Notes under the pieces: model-generated
The model's input: the letters and a program-made list of their open reading frames with translations, nothing else
Told to the model about the DNA's origin: nothing
Databases searched by the model: none
Shown: piece after piece, positions 9,045-20,409 of the stretch
Layout of the letters: the number at the start of each line of letters is the position of its first letter
Numbering within the stretch: the first letter of the stretch is position 1
Position numbers and translations under genes: made by a program
Assembly (NCBI GenBank): GCA_020465985.1
Contig: JAANYP010003745.1
Coordinates: 62,001-126,000 of the forward strand
DNA from: Centrapalus pauciflorus
Taxonomy: Eukaryota > Streptophyta > Magnoliopsida > Asterales > Asteraceae
DNA length: 64,000 nt
Reading direction: 5' to 3'

Positions 9045-9405
9045 GAGGTTCATCAAAAGGACGGGAAGAAATCTGAATATGAGTAACAATAGGATTGGAT
9101 TCGATAAGTCCAAGGTTAAATGTTACAACTGTCAAGGGTTAGGACACTTCGCTAGAGAGTGTCAGAGACCGAAGGTAGAAAATCACCAGGGACAGTATCA
9201 GAATCAACAGGGACAGTATCAGAATCAATCGCAAGGGCGATATCTTCCGAGTAGTTCATCCAGTCAGGCGAATATAGCTGGGTTGTTATCTAATGTCACA
9301 TCAGACAGACAGCTAGACGACACTTATGACTGGAGTACACATCCAAAATCGAACGCTAGAGCCTTTATGGCTGAAGTGACTAAGACTGGAGGTGAAGGGG
9401 CATAG
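9043..9405 (+). pseudogene. gag: Copia B gag, zinc-knuckle part
   Basis: Continuation of gag after the frameshift. It contains a CX2CX4HX4C knuckle (CYNCQGLGHFAREC) that binds RNA, then Gln/Ser-rich repeats (GQYQNQ twice). It ends at a TAG (9403-9405) that lies in frame with the next segment, so it looks like a nonsense mutation (possibly CAG to TAG) and not the true gag end. Confidence 0.8.
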
Positions 9406-9444
9406 GAAATCACAGGGAACAGTAGTCAGAATGAAAGCAGTCCG

Positions 9445-10709
9445 ATGTGGGTAGAGAAGTCAGATGATCAGACAATTCTGGAGTTTGCCGCTCAGATGGC
9501 CAACGTGGAATCAGATCATACCAAGGTAAGTCTGAACTTTTCTCTTTTCCATGAGTTGTGTGTTTTATGTGCTACATCTAACGATAGGTTAAACTTAGTA
9601 CTAGAATCACATGAAACCATATATGCTCAAAATGAAACGTTAAAATCAGATAATGCTAGCCTAATAGATATAAAGCAAGATCTTAGGGATAAGCTTAAGG
9701 CTGATGCACAGGATGTTATAGTTCTAAAGGACAAACTGAGCGAACAGTGTGTTAGGTTAGAACTCATGTATGAACATGTTGAGGCATTAACCAAGGAGCT
9801 GAAAACCAAAGACATAGAGCTAGCTGAGTCTAAGGTAAAGGTAGCTGAGGCAAATAGTAAACTTGAAAAGTTTAGGAACTCATCTCTTAACCTAGGGAAA
9901 ATTTTAGATGCACAACGTCAATCTAAAAAGCCTGTAGGTCTAGGATATCATGAGAGTCCTCCACCTTTCAATGACAACTATGTACCTCAACCTCAGGAGA
10001 AAACTGAGAAATCAGTAGACTTAGAGGAAATACCGACACCAGTGTCTGAACCTGTAAAGGAGACTGCAACTAAAGTGACTGATAATAATGTCAAGATTAA
10101 GAAAGTTAAATTTGTGCCATCCTCTAGTGATAAACCTGTAGGAAAACACAAAATTGACTTTAATGATCAGGATGATGAACCAGTCGCTATAGTTGAACCA
10201 AAAGAGCCAGACACTAGTGAGACAACTAAATCAAAGGGCACACACAAAAAGTCAAATGATAAAATGTCTTGCTTTAGATGTCACGAAAGGGGGCACGTTG
10301 CTTCTAGCTGTCCGCATAGGAAAGTATACAATACACCTAAGACAAAGAAGCCAGAACAAGTTAAGCCTTCTCCAAGTGTTGCAAGAACTAGTAGTTCTCA
10401 GAGTACCGAGAAAACTGTGCAAGCTACACCAAAAACGGCTGTGAAACAAATACCGGTGTCAGGTCGACCAAAAGAAGTGATTAGGACTAATTCACCAAAT
10501 CGAGTCATTAATCAATATAGGTCTGGACCGCAACAACAATATAGGAGTACTACACCTAGCAGAGCCTACACTCCGGTTAGGTCACACACTCCTATTAGAC
10601 ATCAAACACCAGGTAGAGCTCAGAGATATCAGTCAGAAATGCATTATAATCGCAACTATTCAAGAGCTCCACAACAAATGCCTACACAAAGGCCAAGAGT
10701 GAACTTAAA
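9445..10709 (+). pseudogene. gag: Copia B gag C-terminal region with second zinc knuckle
   Basis: Same frame as the preceding segment across the TAG. It has a long coiled-coil-like stretch (about 9540-9900; KADAQDVIVLKDKLSEQ), a charged region, a second knuckle (CFRCHERGHVASSC) and an Arg/Gln/Pro-rich tail. The segment is cut at 10709 by a gypsy solo LTR; the apparent end at 10737 is inside that LTR. The same frame resumes at 13134 and ends with KEFKYVDENG ... AWVPHDN at a TAA (13270-13272). Two knuckles separated by a coiled coil is a larger gag than in simple copia elements. Confidence 0.8.
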
Positions 10710-13128
10710 TGTAACATCCGACACCAAACCAGGTTAGCAACAATGACCTAATATGTATTTAATAGTCAATTATAGCCTAATCAGTGGTCATTAGAAATTA
10801 ATCAAGTGATTAACAAGGTTTATTAGAAAATTCAACTCAATTAGAACCAAATTCATCGGTGCGATGAATCGGGAAATCAATTAATCCGATCAATTTACGA
10901 TGTGAGGGATTAATTCAACTAAGTACATAATTAAATTATGATTAGTGACACTAATCATACATTAATACAATTACTTAACATTAATTATGCAAGACTAAAA
11001 CAATTCATTAAAACAATGCATCCAAAAGTATTTATGAATTTATAAGAAAATGAAAATACAAGAATACATTCTAAATACTTTTATACAAAAAAAAAAAAGA
11101 AAAATACATGGAAAATACCCACATAGGGGCCGGCCATAGGAAGGACCAAAAGGACCAAGATATATAATTTTTTACACACCACCTCCATAACATTTCACAA
11201 TCAAATCCTACTACTCCATCCTTCTTTCTTTTCAAATAAGATTTTACACTCCACCTTCACATCTACCATCAATGCTAGATCTCTCTTTTTCTCTATAAAT
11301 AGAGATCATTTCCATTCATTTTCATCACACCAAAAATCCTTTCCTCTCCTCTCTTGGTCTGGCCACACAACACACACACACTACACACAATTTTCTTTCA
11401 AGTGTTCTTCGATCATGTTATGCAAGTGTTCTTGGTGAATTCCTTCAAGATCCAACCTTCTTCACACTTGCATTCTTACATTTCATCAAAGTAAGTAAAT
11501 ACTAGCTTATATCATCTTATATTCATGTTTATATAAGTCTTACATAATATATATAATCACCAACAACAACAAGTTTCATAAAAACTCAAGTTTATAAGTT
11601 TCTAGTTTTTATTTTTAAGTTGTTTCTTTAAATGTGTTTATGAATATATGAACACATTATAAAAGTGTTAATATTATGAAAACATGTGATATATATGTAT
11701 TTTATAACTTTTATACAAGTGGTCTTTGAATAAACAACAAGAATCATAAGTTGTTTTAAGTTTATAAAACTGCGGATTTTCGGCAGAAAATTTATATCGA
11801 CTTTGAAAAATCATAACTAATTCATAACTTAACGAAATAAGTTGATTCTTGTCTCAAAAGTTAGATCTATGTTTTAACTATAGATCTGGAATTTTTCATA
11901 ATTTATTTTGGAGTTTAAGACCTCCAGAATTTATTTGGAAAACCGAAAGTTTGACAGCTCAAAAATGGCCAACATAGGGTTTTTAACGAGCTTTTTCACC
12001 AACCTAAACATCTCGAAAAATGGCCGTTCTTGATTCTAAAAATCCTTTGTATATAGTAGTTTAATGTCCTAGAAAACCAAAGTCTAAAACATTTTGGAGC
12101 TTGGTCAAAAACAGCCTCAAAGTAGGCCGAAAAACCTCCGAAAAAGCTGGAAAATTATATATATATAAACTTGACGTTTTAAGCAAATTTTATTTATAAA
12201 CTTGTAATGTTGGGTGATTTAAGACATAAAAATCTATAAATATATATATCATCGTATATTAGAGATATTAAGTCCTTATTATCATTTAGGACTCGTTAAA
12301 ACTCACTCGAGGCATCATCCACCCTTTCACGCTAAATAGCTTTTTACGCTAGTTTTTGCCATCGCAATCTCGGTGAGTTCTCATAGCCCTTATTTTGACA
12401 CTGTTATGTTTTGGGGATGAAATACATGCTTTGTTTTTATATGGACACGAAAATATCTTCATTTTTATTATGTATTACACATGTGGTTCCATCAGCCCTT
12501 ATATCATGAACCGTTAATTGCATTTATTTGTAAGCGCGAATATATTGTGGATAGATCTATCGGGAGTCATGTACCCCATTCGGGTTTGTTCGGATCGGCT
12601 AACAGCGAGTGCATATATACACGGTATTACGTATGGGAATACTGCACAGGGCAAACTCATTTTAATTAAGCTTCGGTTGCATGATGGTTTATATGTAATA
12701 ATACATAACATGGAATTTATGATTTTATAAATTCAATCTCTATTATTGTTGTCCATACAAGTCAGATTTACGTGTAAACCTATGAGCTCACCAACAATTT
12801 TGTTGACGTATTTTAGCGTGTATTTTTAGGAAATTAAGGCAAGTCCATCACATCGGTAGTATTTTCAAGCTTCCGCATATAAGGAGTCGCACTCAGTTTC
12901 AAACCGTCGGAGATTTATTTGCATTATTTTGGATGATTTAATTATGTATTTAAATCTCTATACCTTGCGAACTTCTCTTTATCATTTTGGGTTATGTAAA
13001 ACATTATATATTTTAAAGTCATACCGATGTATTTTTGAAAACATACATATAGTGGTCGTTCGTTATGATTATGGTTATGCTTCCGCGACGTCACGCTTCG
13101 TTGCCAACCGGGGTAACGGGGTGTGACA
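10710..13128 (+). mobile_element. Gypsy solo LTR 1 inside gag of copia B
   Basis: 2,419 bp from TGTAACATCCGACACC to GGGGTGTGACA, flanked by TTAAA (10705-10709 and 13129-13133). A TATA-like TATAAAT at 11294-11300 gives plus orientation. No internal sequence remains, so it is a solo LTR left by LTR-LTR recombination. The long LTR and TGTAACATCC start suit a Tekay-like chromovirus. Short frames inside it (e.g. near 12500-13120) are not genes. Confidence 0.95.
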
Positions 13129-13133
13129 TTAAA

Positions 13134-13272
13134 TCACTCTGCACCACAACAGTCTCCAGTTCAAAGACCCAAGTCACCTGAAAGGAGAGATGGGTATTTA
13201 AAAGAGTTCAAGTATGTGGACGAGAATGGTATTACCAAGTCAGTTATGGCTTGGGTTCCCCATGATAACTAA
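13134..13272 (+). pseudogene. gag: End of copia B gag after solo LTR 1
   Basis: Resumes the gag frame directly after the TSD and runs to the TAA at 13270-13272. The motif YVDENGITKSVMAWVP is typical of the region just before protease in SIRE-like elements. Protease lies in the same frame 18 nt downstream, so the TAA separates gag from pol. Confidence 0.75.
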
Positions 13273-15168
13273 CCTATTTTCTTTCATGTGCAGGAGATAA
13301 CTACATGTCTAAACAACAAATGGTTCGTCGACAGTGGGTGCTCCAGGCACATGACAGGGGAAAGAAGTCTACTTACAGACTTCAAGGGAGGGAATCGGGG
13401 ATTTGTATCATTCGCGGGCAACAAGGGAGGAAATATCACTGGTACTGGAGTGGTCACTAATGGGACGATCAAGTTGGATCAAGTTTATCATGTTGATAAA
13501 CTGGTTCACAATCTCATTAGTGTATCTCAAATCCGTGATAAAAAGAATTCAGTGCTGTTCACTGATACTGAGGCGTTGGTGCTAAAACCGGGGTTCAAGA
13601 TACCTGAAGAGTGGATACTGATGAGGGCTCCAAGGAAGAATGACTTGTACATGCTCGACATGAACAAGCTGGAATCTTCGACGGGACCAATTTGTTTGCT
13701 ATCTAAAGCTTCAGAAACAGAGTCGGTTTTATGGCATAGACACATGGCACACTTGCACCTAAGGAAAATGAACTATATAACGAAAAATGGATTGGTGCAA
13801 GGTGAACCTATGAATACTTTTCAGTTCGAGGATAAGTGTCTACCGTGCAAGAAAGGAAAACAACACAAGAAGGCACACAAGTCCAAGACTCAGAACTCCA
13901 TCGCTGCCACATTCGATTTGTTGCATATGGACCTCTTCGGACCAATCAACAAAAGGAGTATAGGTGGTAGTTGGTACTGTTTAGTTATTACTGACGATTA
14001 CTCACGTTTTTCTTGGGTTTTCTTTCTAGGTACAAAGGACGAGACGGCTTCCAAGCTCATCGGGTTCTTAGACCAAGTGGAGAATTCATATGGAACAAGG
14101 GTTAAACAACTTCGTAGTGATAACGGAACAGAGTTTAAAAACACTGTAATTGGTGTATATTGCCTATCAAAGGGCATAGTGCATCAATTTAGTGCACCTT
14201 ATGAGCCACAACAAAATGGGGTGGCCGAACGGAAAAACAGGACATTGATTGAGGCAGCAAGGACCATGTTATCGGATTCAAAGCTTCCTACCATGTTTTG
14301 GGGGGAGGCAGTGAATACCGCATGCCATGTTTTAAACTGGGTCCTTACTGTCAAATCTTTGAACAAAAACTGTTATGAAGTGTTGAATAAAAGGCCACCT
14401 AATTTAACTGCCTTCGAACCTTTTGGGGTACCATGTACTTTAATGAAAACAAAACATCAACCTAAGTTTGGTGAAAAGGCTGACGAAGGATACTTCCTAG
14501 GTTATGTGCCGAACTCACCAAACAAACGGGTTTTTAACAAATCTAATGGTACAGTAGAGATTGTGTATAACATTGAAGTCACAAGTTATACACATGAACC
14601 CCAAACAGGTCCGGAATGGATATTTGACTATGACAAACTGTTTGAGTCATTTAACATTCCTTTGGATGAAAATGCAGGTACTATCGAAAAGGACATGTCG
14701 TCGTTGAATCTGAATGACGAGGGTCATAGCTTTCCGAGGACCACTTTTCAATCAACTTCTGAGCCTACTTCAACTGAAGATCGATCTCCAGAAGTCACTG
14801 ATTCTGAAGCACCTACAAACGAGGATCAGACTCAAACAACAACTTCTAACTCTGAGGAAATTGTCCACGAGGAAGAAAATGTGGTGTCTAAAGTCGTTCC
14901 CCCGTTAGGTGAAATAGGATCAAATTTAGGAGATAATCTGAGAGTTGACGAGATAGAGACATCTAGGATCAACAAGAACCATCCTATAGAAAGCATCATA
15001 GGAAATCCTAATGCGGGTGTGAGGACTAGGAGTAGTTTAAATAACAACACTGTGTTGTTGACGATGATAAATGACTCCGAGGCCTTTCATACCTGCATCT
15101 ATTCATGTTTCATCTCGCAAGTAGAGCCGAAAAACGTGCAGATGGCACTAAAAGATAACTCGGGTTGA
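13273..15168 (+). CDS. pol: Copia B pol: protease, GAG-pre-integrase, integrase
   Basis: The frame is open from 13273; there is no ATG at the start and it probably follows gag by readthrough or splicing (acceptor-like TTTCTTTCATGTGCAG at 13278-13293). Aspartic protease has WFVDSGCSRHMTG with the catalytic Asp. GAG-pre-integrase has LWHRHMAHLHLRKM and LPCKKGKQHKKAH. The integrase core has its acidic triad in HMDLFGP, RSDNGTEF and NGVAERKNR. The IN C terminus (KADEGYFLGY) and a Ser/Thr-rich linker follow. The frame fails near 15160, just before reverse transcriptase. Role: process the polyprotein and insert cDNA. Confidence 0.9.
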   Translation, partial: PIFFHVQEITTCLNNKWFVDSGCSRHMTGERSLLTDFKGGNRGFVSFAGNKGGNITGTGVVTNGTIKLDQVYHVDKLVHNLISVSQIRDKKNSVLFTDTEALVLKPGFKIPEEWILMRAPRKNDLYMLDMNKLESSTGPICLLSKASETESVLWHRHMAHLHLRKMNYITKNGLVQGEPMNTFQFEDKCLPCKKGKQHKKAHKSKTQNSIAATFDLLHMDLFGPINKRSIGGSWYCLVITDDYSRFSWVFFLGTKDETASKLIGFLDQVENSYGTRVKQLRSDNGTEFKNTVIGVYCLSKGIVHQFSAPYEPQQNGVAERKNRTLIEAARTMLSDSKLPTMFWGEAVNTACHVLNWVLTVKSLNKNCYEVLNKRPPNLTAFEPFGVPCTLMKTKHQPKFGEKADEGYFLGYVPNSPNKRVFNKSNGTVEIVYNIEVTSYTHEPQTGPEWIFDYDKLFESFNIPLDENAGTIEKDMSSLNLNDEGHSFPRTTFQSTSEPTSTEDRSPEVTDSEAPTNEDQTQTTTSNSEEIVHEEENVVSKVVPPLGEIGSNLGDNLRVDEIETSRINKNHPIESIIGNPNAGVRTRSSLNNNTVLLTMINDSEAFHTCIYSCFISQVEPKNVQMALKDNSG

Positions 15169-15210
15169 AGCGATGCAGGAAGAACTGTCACAATTTAGGA
15201 AACTAAAAGT

Positions 15211-16383
15211 GTGGGAGTTAGTTCCATTACCTCGAGGGGAAATAGCAATAGGAACCAAATGGGATTTAAGTGTAAAAGAGACGATCGGGGTATAGTCACT
15301 CGCAACAAAGCAAGGTTAGTTGTAAAGGGTTCCAACCAAGAGGAAGGAATCGATTACAATGAGGTGTTCGCGCCAGTAGCAATGTTGGAAGCAATTCGTT
15401 TGTTTCTGGCTTTTGCTTCCTTCAAGGGATTTAAGGTTTATCAGCTAGACGTTAAGAGTGCTTTCCTTTATGGGAAAGTGAAGGAACTGGTATATGTGGA
15501 ACAGCCGCCCGGGTTTACAGATCCGAAATACCCAGACAGAGTATATCGATTAGATAAGGCTCTATATGGATTGCATCAAGCACCAAGGGCGTGGTACGAG
15601 ACTCTATCCAACCATCTGTTAGAAAATGGGTTTGAAAGAGGAAGGATAGAAAGTACGCTGTTCGTGAAGCGAAAAAGAGAACATTTCATCTTGGTACAAG
15701 TGTACGTCGATGATATCATCTTTGGATCATCAGACGAGCAAATGTGCAAGGATTTTGAAAAGGTGATGAAGTCAAAATTCGAGATGAGTGCAATGGGTGA
15801 GTTGAATTTCTTTCTGGGTTTGCAAGTTGACCAAAAGAAGGAGGGGATGTTTATCCATCAGACGAAGTATGTCTACGACATATTAGAGCGCTTCGGGATG
15901 GAAGGGACAAAACTGACAGCTCATTTCAGTACGCCGATTCAAGTGAATCACAATCTCGGACCGGGTACTGAAAGTGATACCGATGTGGATCCGACGTTAT
16001 ATTGGGCCATGATTGGGTCACTTATGTATTTAACTGCTTCAAGACCTGATATTATGTTTGCTGTTTGTATTTGTGCTAGGTTTCAAGCTAATCCGAAAGA
16101 GATGCACATGAAAGCTGTGAAGCAGATTCTACAATACCTCAAGTCGAAACCGAAGCTGGGACTTTGGTATCACGCGGAGGGCGATCTGGCATTGGAGGCG
16201 TTCACGGATTCAGACTACGGAGGATGCAGCTTAACGCGCAAGTCAACAACTGGAGGTTGTCAGTTCCTAGGAGGGAGACTCGTTTCCTGGCAATGCAAGA
16301 AACAGACTTCGGTAGCCGTGTCAACGTGCGAGGCCGAATACGTTGCTGCTGGTAGTTGCTGTTCACAGGTTCTGTGGATCTAA
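15211..16383 (+). pseudogene. pol: Copia B pol: reverse transcriptase and RNase H, N part
   Basis: Continuation of pol after two frameshifts, one near 15160 and one near 15259 in the segment preceding NKARLVVKG. RT motifs: RNKARLVVKG, DVKSAFLYGKV, LYGLHQAPRAWYE and the catalytic QVYVDDIIFGS. RNase H: EAFTDSDYGGC, RKSTTGG and STCEAEYVA. The frame stops at TAA 16381-16383 (after QVLWI); the following frame-matched DNA continues RNase H, so this looks like CAA to TAA. The apparent N terminus near 15211 is not a real start. Confidence 0.85.
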
Positions 16384-16659
16384 CAACTATTGCGGGATTA
16401 CGGTTTGACTTATATTCATACTCCTATTAGGATAGATAACCAGTCAACAATTGCCATAACTAATAATCCAGTTAAACATAATAAAACCAAGCACATAGAC
16501 ATAAGACATCATTTTATACGTGATTGTGCTGAAAAGAACTTAATCAAGCTGGTAAAAGTGGCAACGGATGATAATAATGCTGATTTATTTACCAAAGCTT
16601 TTGATAAGTCACGTTTTGAGTATTTGATTCAACTAAATGGAATGCGTAATCCAGAGTAA
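16384..16659 (+). pseudogene. pol: Copia B pol: RNase H C terminus
   Basis: In frame with the preceding segment beyond the TAA. It has RIDNQSTIAITNNPVKHNKT, KHIDIRHHFIRD and ADLFTKAFDK, the standard end of copia RNase H. It ends at TAA 16657-16659, the end of pol. Confidence 0.85.
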
Positions 16660-18800
16660 GTTGACCTTAGTAGAGTTTATTTCCTTTTATAGCAGTAGTT
16701 TTCTTTCTTTTTATAGTAAGTTTAGTAGGTTACTTTATTTTTAAGTTAGTCTTATATTTTCTTACTTTTAAGAAAAAAAAGAGAGAAAACCATAAAAAAA
16801 TTCAAAAAAAAAAGAGAATATCAGAAAAAGAGTTAAGTCTTAGATGCATAGGATCAAAGTGACGAAAATTAGCACAGTTAATACAAGCTCTAAGTGTTTA
16901 GCTTTCACACATAATGCACCTAAAATTCTAAGTGTTATACATTATCTAGTTTGATATGTTGGTAGGCATAATACATATAGGGAGTCTCAAGGCTAATAAA
17001 ATATTCAAGAAAAGGTCAAACGTGTCACTAACTTAGATGTATGACCAATTGGTCTTAATTTTTATGTTAAAGACATACAGACTTTGATTCTAAATGAGGT
17101 ATGCAAACTTTCTGGGGATGTATAGCAACATCAGATACATCTTAAAATGGAAAGAATAGAAAAATCATACTGAGTTGAGAGTCAAAACAAGTAACTCTGG
17201 TGTACGTAAGTACAGACCTGTTGCCTCTATTTTGATTCGAGTTAGCAAGATAAGTCGCTTTGTTGTACGTCGGTACAGACCTGTCACCGCTGTCTTGCTA
17301 GTTTTAAAAATAAACCTTAAGACAAACTAAGACACTTTGTTGTATGTAAATACAGACCTGTGTCCGATGTTTGCCTTTTAAAGAAAGTTTGCAATACCAA
17401 AAAGTTACAATCATTGTGTGTATGCCTTGATCATAAAAGTATGTCTATGTATGAGTCACATAAGGTAATTTCTTGATAAATAAAAGGGCCAAGGGATATT
17501 CCGAAATGTATCATGTTTAAATGGATAATCATACCAACAATCGGCTAGAAATGTATGTCACGACAAACAATCAAAGGAATCAAAAATTTTTAAGTGTGAA
17601 AGTTTAAGTACTGAAAGTGCGTATTTGACACCGCTATCTGATTGAACCTTTCTTTGACTATACTCGTCAAAAATATTCTGTTAAGTGTTTAGTATAGGTT
17701 GTAAATTTTAAATAATGTAGTTTAGTCTAAGTTTAATTTTTGTTCACAATTTTAACTTTATTTTATTTTATTTTATTTTATGTTTTAAATTTTATTTTTA
17801 TTTTTATTTTTATTTTTATTTTTTTATTTTTACTTAGGAAAAAGGTCAAAATTACTGAGGGTGCATTCCTAGTTGAATAAAATAAACATTGCGTGAAAAT
17901 CATGTGCTTAGGGTAAAAAGATTTGACATAGTTTATTCCGTTACACGAAAAAATTGTAAAAGTAGAAAAAGTTGAATTTACTTCAAAAATCTTCAATATT
18001 TTCAAAATTTTCAAGTTCAAATTCGAATTTACAGTAAAATCGAAATGCATGATTCGAATTTGGCAAGGCCTTCGAGTTTGCCATTAAATTCGAAAGATGT
18101 CACAAACTCGAAGGTGGTTGATATAAATAGGTCAACAGTGACAAGTCATTATCACCTACCTTTGATTTTAAGCCTTCGAATTTACTGAGAGCGATTTCGA
18201 GTTTGTCTTCGAGTTTGCCGTTTTCGAATTTCATACTGTTTGTCGAGTTTCTGTCCGTTTGTGTTCGAGACTACTAGCAAATTTAGGTATAATCAACTGT
18301 ATTGTACAAGATTTAGGTGGTTTTAGACTCCATTTGAGCCAAAATTAACGGATTTTGAGGTTTTAATGGTGGAAAGTTTGTATTTCAAAATAACAAACTT
18401 TGAAATCGGTGAAACATCAAATTGACTACAAATATCTTTGATTAGAACCTATTAGGACTAATGAATGTAATTTTCTAAGTCTAAAATGGTTAAAATTTTG
18501 GATTTTTGCTGCTATCCGTTCCGATATATTCGAACTTGATCTTGAATTCGAGTTTGATAGTAACTTCGAGTTTGTCACTAAACTCGAAGATACCATTAAA
18601 TTCGAAATGATGGTTGTTTCGAACTTGTAATTCGAATTTACCATTATATTCGAATTCTTTGCTCAAAATTTAAATCGAACTTGTGGAAATTCATAGGTGT
18701 TGGATTTTGTACTTATACAAGTTCAAAATAAAACAAATTTGAATTTAAACAAGTTTATGTCTATCTTAATAATTCTAATCTCTTATATGCTTTATTGTGC
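16660..18800 (+). other. Copia B pol-aORF spacer
   Basis: About 2.1 kb without a credible gene. It contains an A-rich tract (16770-16830), three copies of a GTACAGACCTGT-type motif (near 17207, 17270 and 17350), a run of ATTTT/ATTTTT pentamers and hexamers (17757-17835) and the TTCGA cluster (18010-18660). Length and position match the spacer in element C. It may hold transcription or splicing signals for aORF. Confidence 0.6.
18010..18660 (+). repeat. TTCGA motif cluster before aORF of B
   Basis: Repeated TTCGAATTT, TTCGAGTTT and some inverse CTCGAA copies, concentrated at 18022-18260 and 18525-18655. It ends 150 bp before the aORF ATG at 18805. It mirrors the cluster before gag (7540-7890) and the arrays in A and C. 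Confidence 0.75.
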
Positions 18801-18802
18801 AG
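18785..18802 (+). promoter_or_regulatory. Splice-acceptor-like site before aORF of B
   Basis: ATATGCTTTATTGTGCAG, AG at 18801-18802, two bases upstream of the ATG at 18805. It is a good plant acceptor by eye, in the same place as in A and C although the surrounding sequence is unrelated. Confidence 0.5.
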
Positions 18803-18804
18803 AC

Positions 18805-20409
18805 ATGACAGATAGAATTTTTGTTCCTAAGCATAATATGGTCATTTCTCCGGACCATGAGATACCAGAGGCTCAAGCATACCGCCAGATGGTGGATTTT
18901 TTGGTTGGATCAAGGATTTCGTATGCGCTGTCGCATAATATTCAGATAGTCATCTCATATGTTCGTCAGTTTTGGGATCATTTACAAGTTGACTGTACTG
19001 TTACTCCAACAGTATTGAGGACGAGGATTGCTGGAAACCCTCTAGTGTTTTCAGCTGACGTGCTGCGTCGAGTGTTGCAGCTAGGCTCTCAAGAGCAGGA
19101 AAATGGGCCGATTGACTTTCCATTAGCAATCAGGCAAGCAGCATTTAGCAGAATGGGATATAGTTTGGATGTGACTAAGTCCTCTTACATGAAGAGTGGG
19201 CTGATAGGGCAATGGCGATACCTAGCTCACGTTTTTATGTTGTGTTTTGCTGCCAAGAAAGCAGGATTCGATTACATCGTATCGAAGATTCAGTCAGGGA
19301 TGATAGCGTTGGTTTACACTCAAAGATTTAGTTTCTCAGAGATGTTCTTTACAGAGTTTGTTCAACAAATAACAGCTCCGGACCGAGAAAGATTTCTGCT
19401 ATATCCGAGATTCGTAATGATGTTGATAAGACATTTCCTACCGAACCTGCCACAGCTGAATGAAATTCAAAGTGTTGCGGTGATTGACAAACGAATCTTT
19501 GCAGATTGTCAAGCTCATCGAGGAAGATTAGCTAGGCCAATGGAGGCACCACTTTTTGGTGCGGTAGTCAATCCAGATTTCCAAGTCGGGAAAGGTGCCA
19601 ACTGGGCAGGGGATATACAGGTTCCACAACAACCGCAGCAACAGCAACCGCCACAACCGAGGCCTCAGCAACAGAGGAGGAGGCAAAGACCGTCTGCGAG
19701 ACAAACTCAGGCTGCTAGGCCTTCCACAAGCCAAGTGCAAGAGCCGGAAGAGGCTGGTCCTTCAAATGAACCACCTGTATCTGATCCGAGGCTTCAAACT
19801 TTGGAAGAGATTTGGGCAGCTGGGCCACATGCTAATGAGGCAATTACTTCTGAGCTTATTGACAATCTCTTGGAACCTCTAGAAGGAGAAGTTGACATTT
19901 TTAAGCAGATAGATGATTATCAACCTGAAGCAGCAGGCGAAGCCGAGTCAACTTCTGATTCTGAGTCAGAAGAAGTTGAAGAGAGTGAGGTTGAGGCCCC
20001 AAACACAGTGACCGAAGATCCGTCCATTCATATAGGGACATATGGATCAAGATTAGTGGCGGTTGAGGAAGAAGTTAGAAGGAGAAGAGCTTCAAGGGAG
20101 TCAGATGACTCAGATTTTGAGGAAGAAGAAGTAGTTCCTTTGGTACCTAGGCATAGGGCCAAAAGGCACCGTGTCATGCAGGGAGCTTCATCAGCCTCTG
20201 CTCCTGAGCCAGAAATACCTACCGCCCAACCATCAGAACCAACATCCATTCCGCCACCACCACCACCTGTTCAAACATCCGTTCCTCCACCAATCATCCC
20301 AATCCCATCCAATCCATACCATCCACTTCATCAACCTACACAGATAATCAAAGGTTTTCTGAGCTTCGGAGCAAGGTTGACTTCCAACAAGTCCAAATAT
20401 TTCAGTTGA
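18805..20409 (+). CDS. Copia B additional ORF (aORF), N-terminal part
   Basis: Starts at ATG 18805 (MTDRIFVPKHN), chosen because it follows the acceptor-like site. The N-terminal globular domain (about residues 15-235) has FLVGSRISYAL, YVRQFWDH, LRRVLQL, MGYS, GQWRYLAHVFMLC and RFLLYPRFVMMLIRHFL. It matches the spacing of conserved blocks in the aORF of A/C, so they are distant homologues. From memory, many Asteraceae predicted proteins carry this domain and are auto-named synaptobrevin/longin-like; I would not rely on that name. A Gln/Pro/Arg-rich stretch, an acidic linker, a basic patch (PRHRAKRHRV) and a Pro-rich region follow. The frame shifts around 20290-20335 and coding continues in another frame. 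No clear membrane segment. Confidence 0.8.
   Translation: MTDRIFVPKHNMVISPDHEIPEAQAYRQMVDFLVGSRISYALSHNIQIVISYVRQFWDHLQVDCTVTPTVLRTRIAGNPLVFSADVLRRVLQLGSQEQENGPIDFPLAIRQAAFSRMGYSLDVTKSSYMKSGLIGQWRYLAHVFMLCFAAKKAGFDYIVSKIQSGMIALVYTQRFSFSEMFFTEFVQQITAPDRERFLLYPRFVMMLIRHFLPNLPQLNEIQSVAVIDKRIFADCQAHRGRLARPMEAPLFGAVVNPDFQVGKGANWAGDIQVPQQPQQQQPPQPRPQQQRRRQRPSARQTQAARPSTSQVQEPEEAGPSNEPPVSDPRLQTLEEIWAAGPHANEAITSELIDNLLEPLEGEVDIFKQIDDYQPEAAGEAESTSDSESEEVEESEVEAPNTVTEDPSIHIGTYGSRLVAVEEEVRRRRASRESDDSDFEEEEVVPLVPRHRAKRHRVMQGASSASAPEPEIPTAQPSEPTSIPPPPPPVQTSVPPPIIPIPSNPYHPLHQPTQIIKGFLSFGARLTSNKSKYFS

Noticed and set aside
12481..13126. Short frames inside gypsy solo LTR 1 and similar ones in LTRs 2 and 3
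   Set aside because: They lie in LTR DNA with clear borders and TSDs, have no known motif and are not conserved between the three LTRs.
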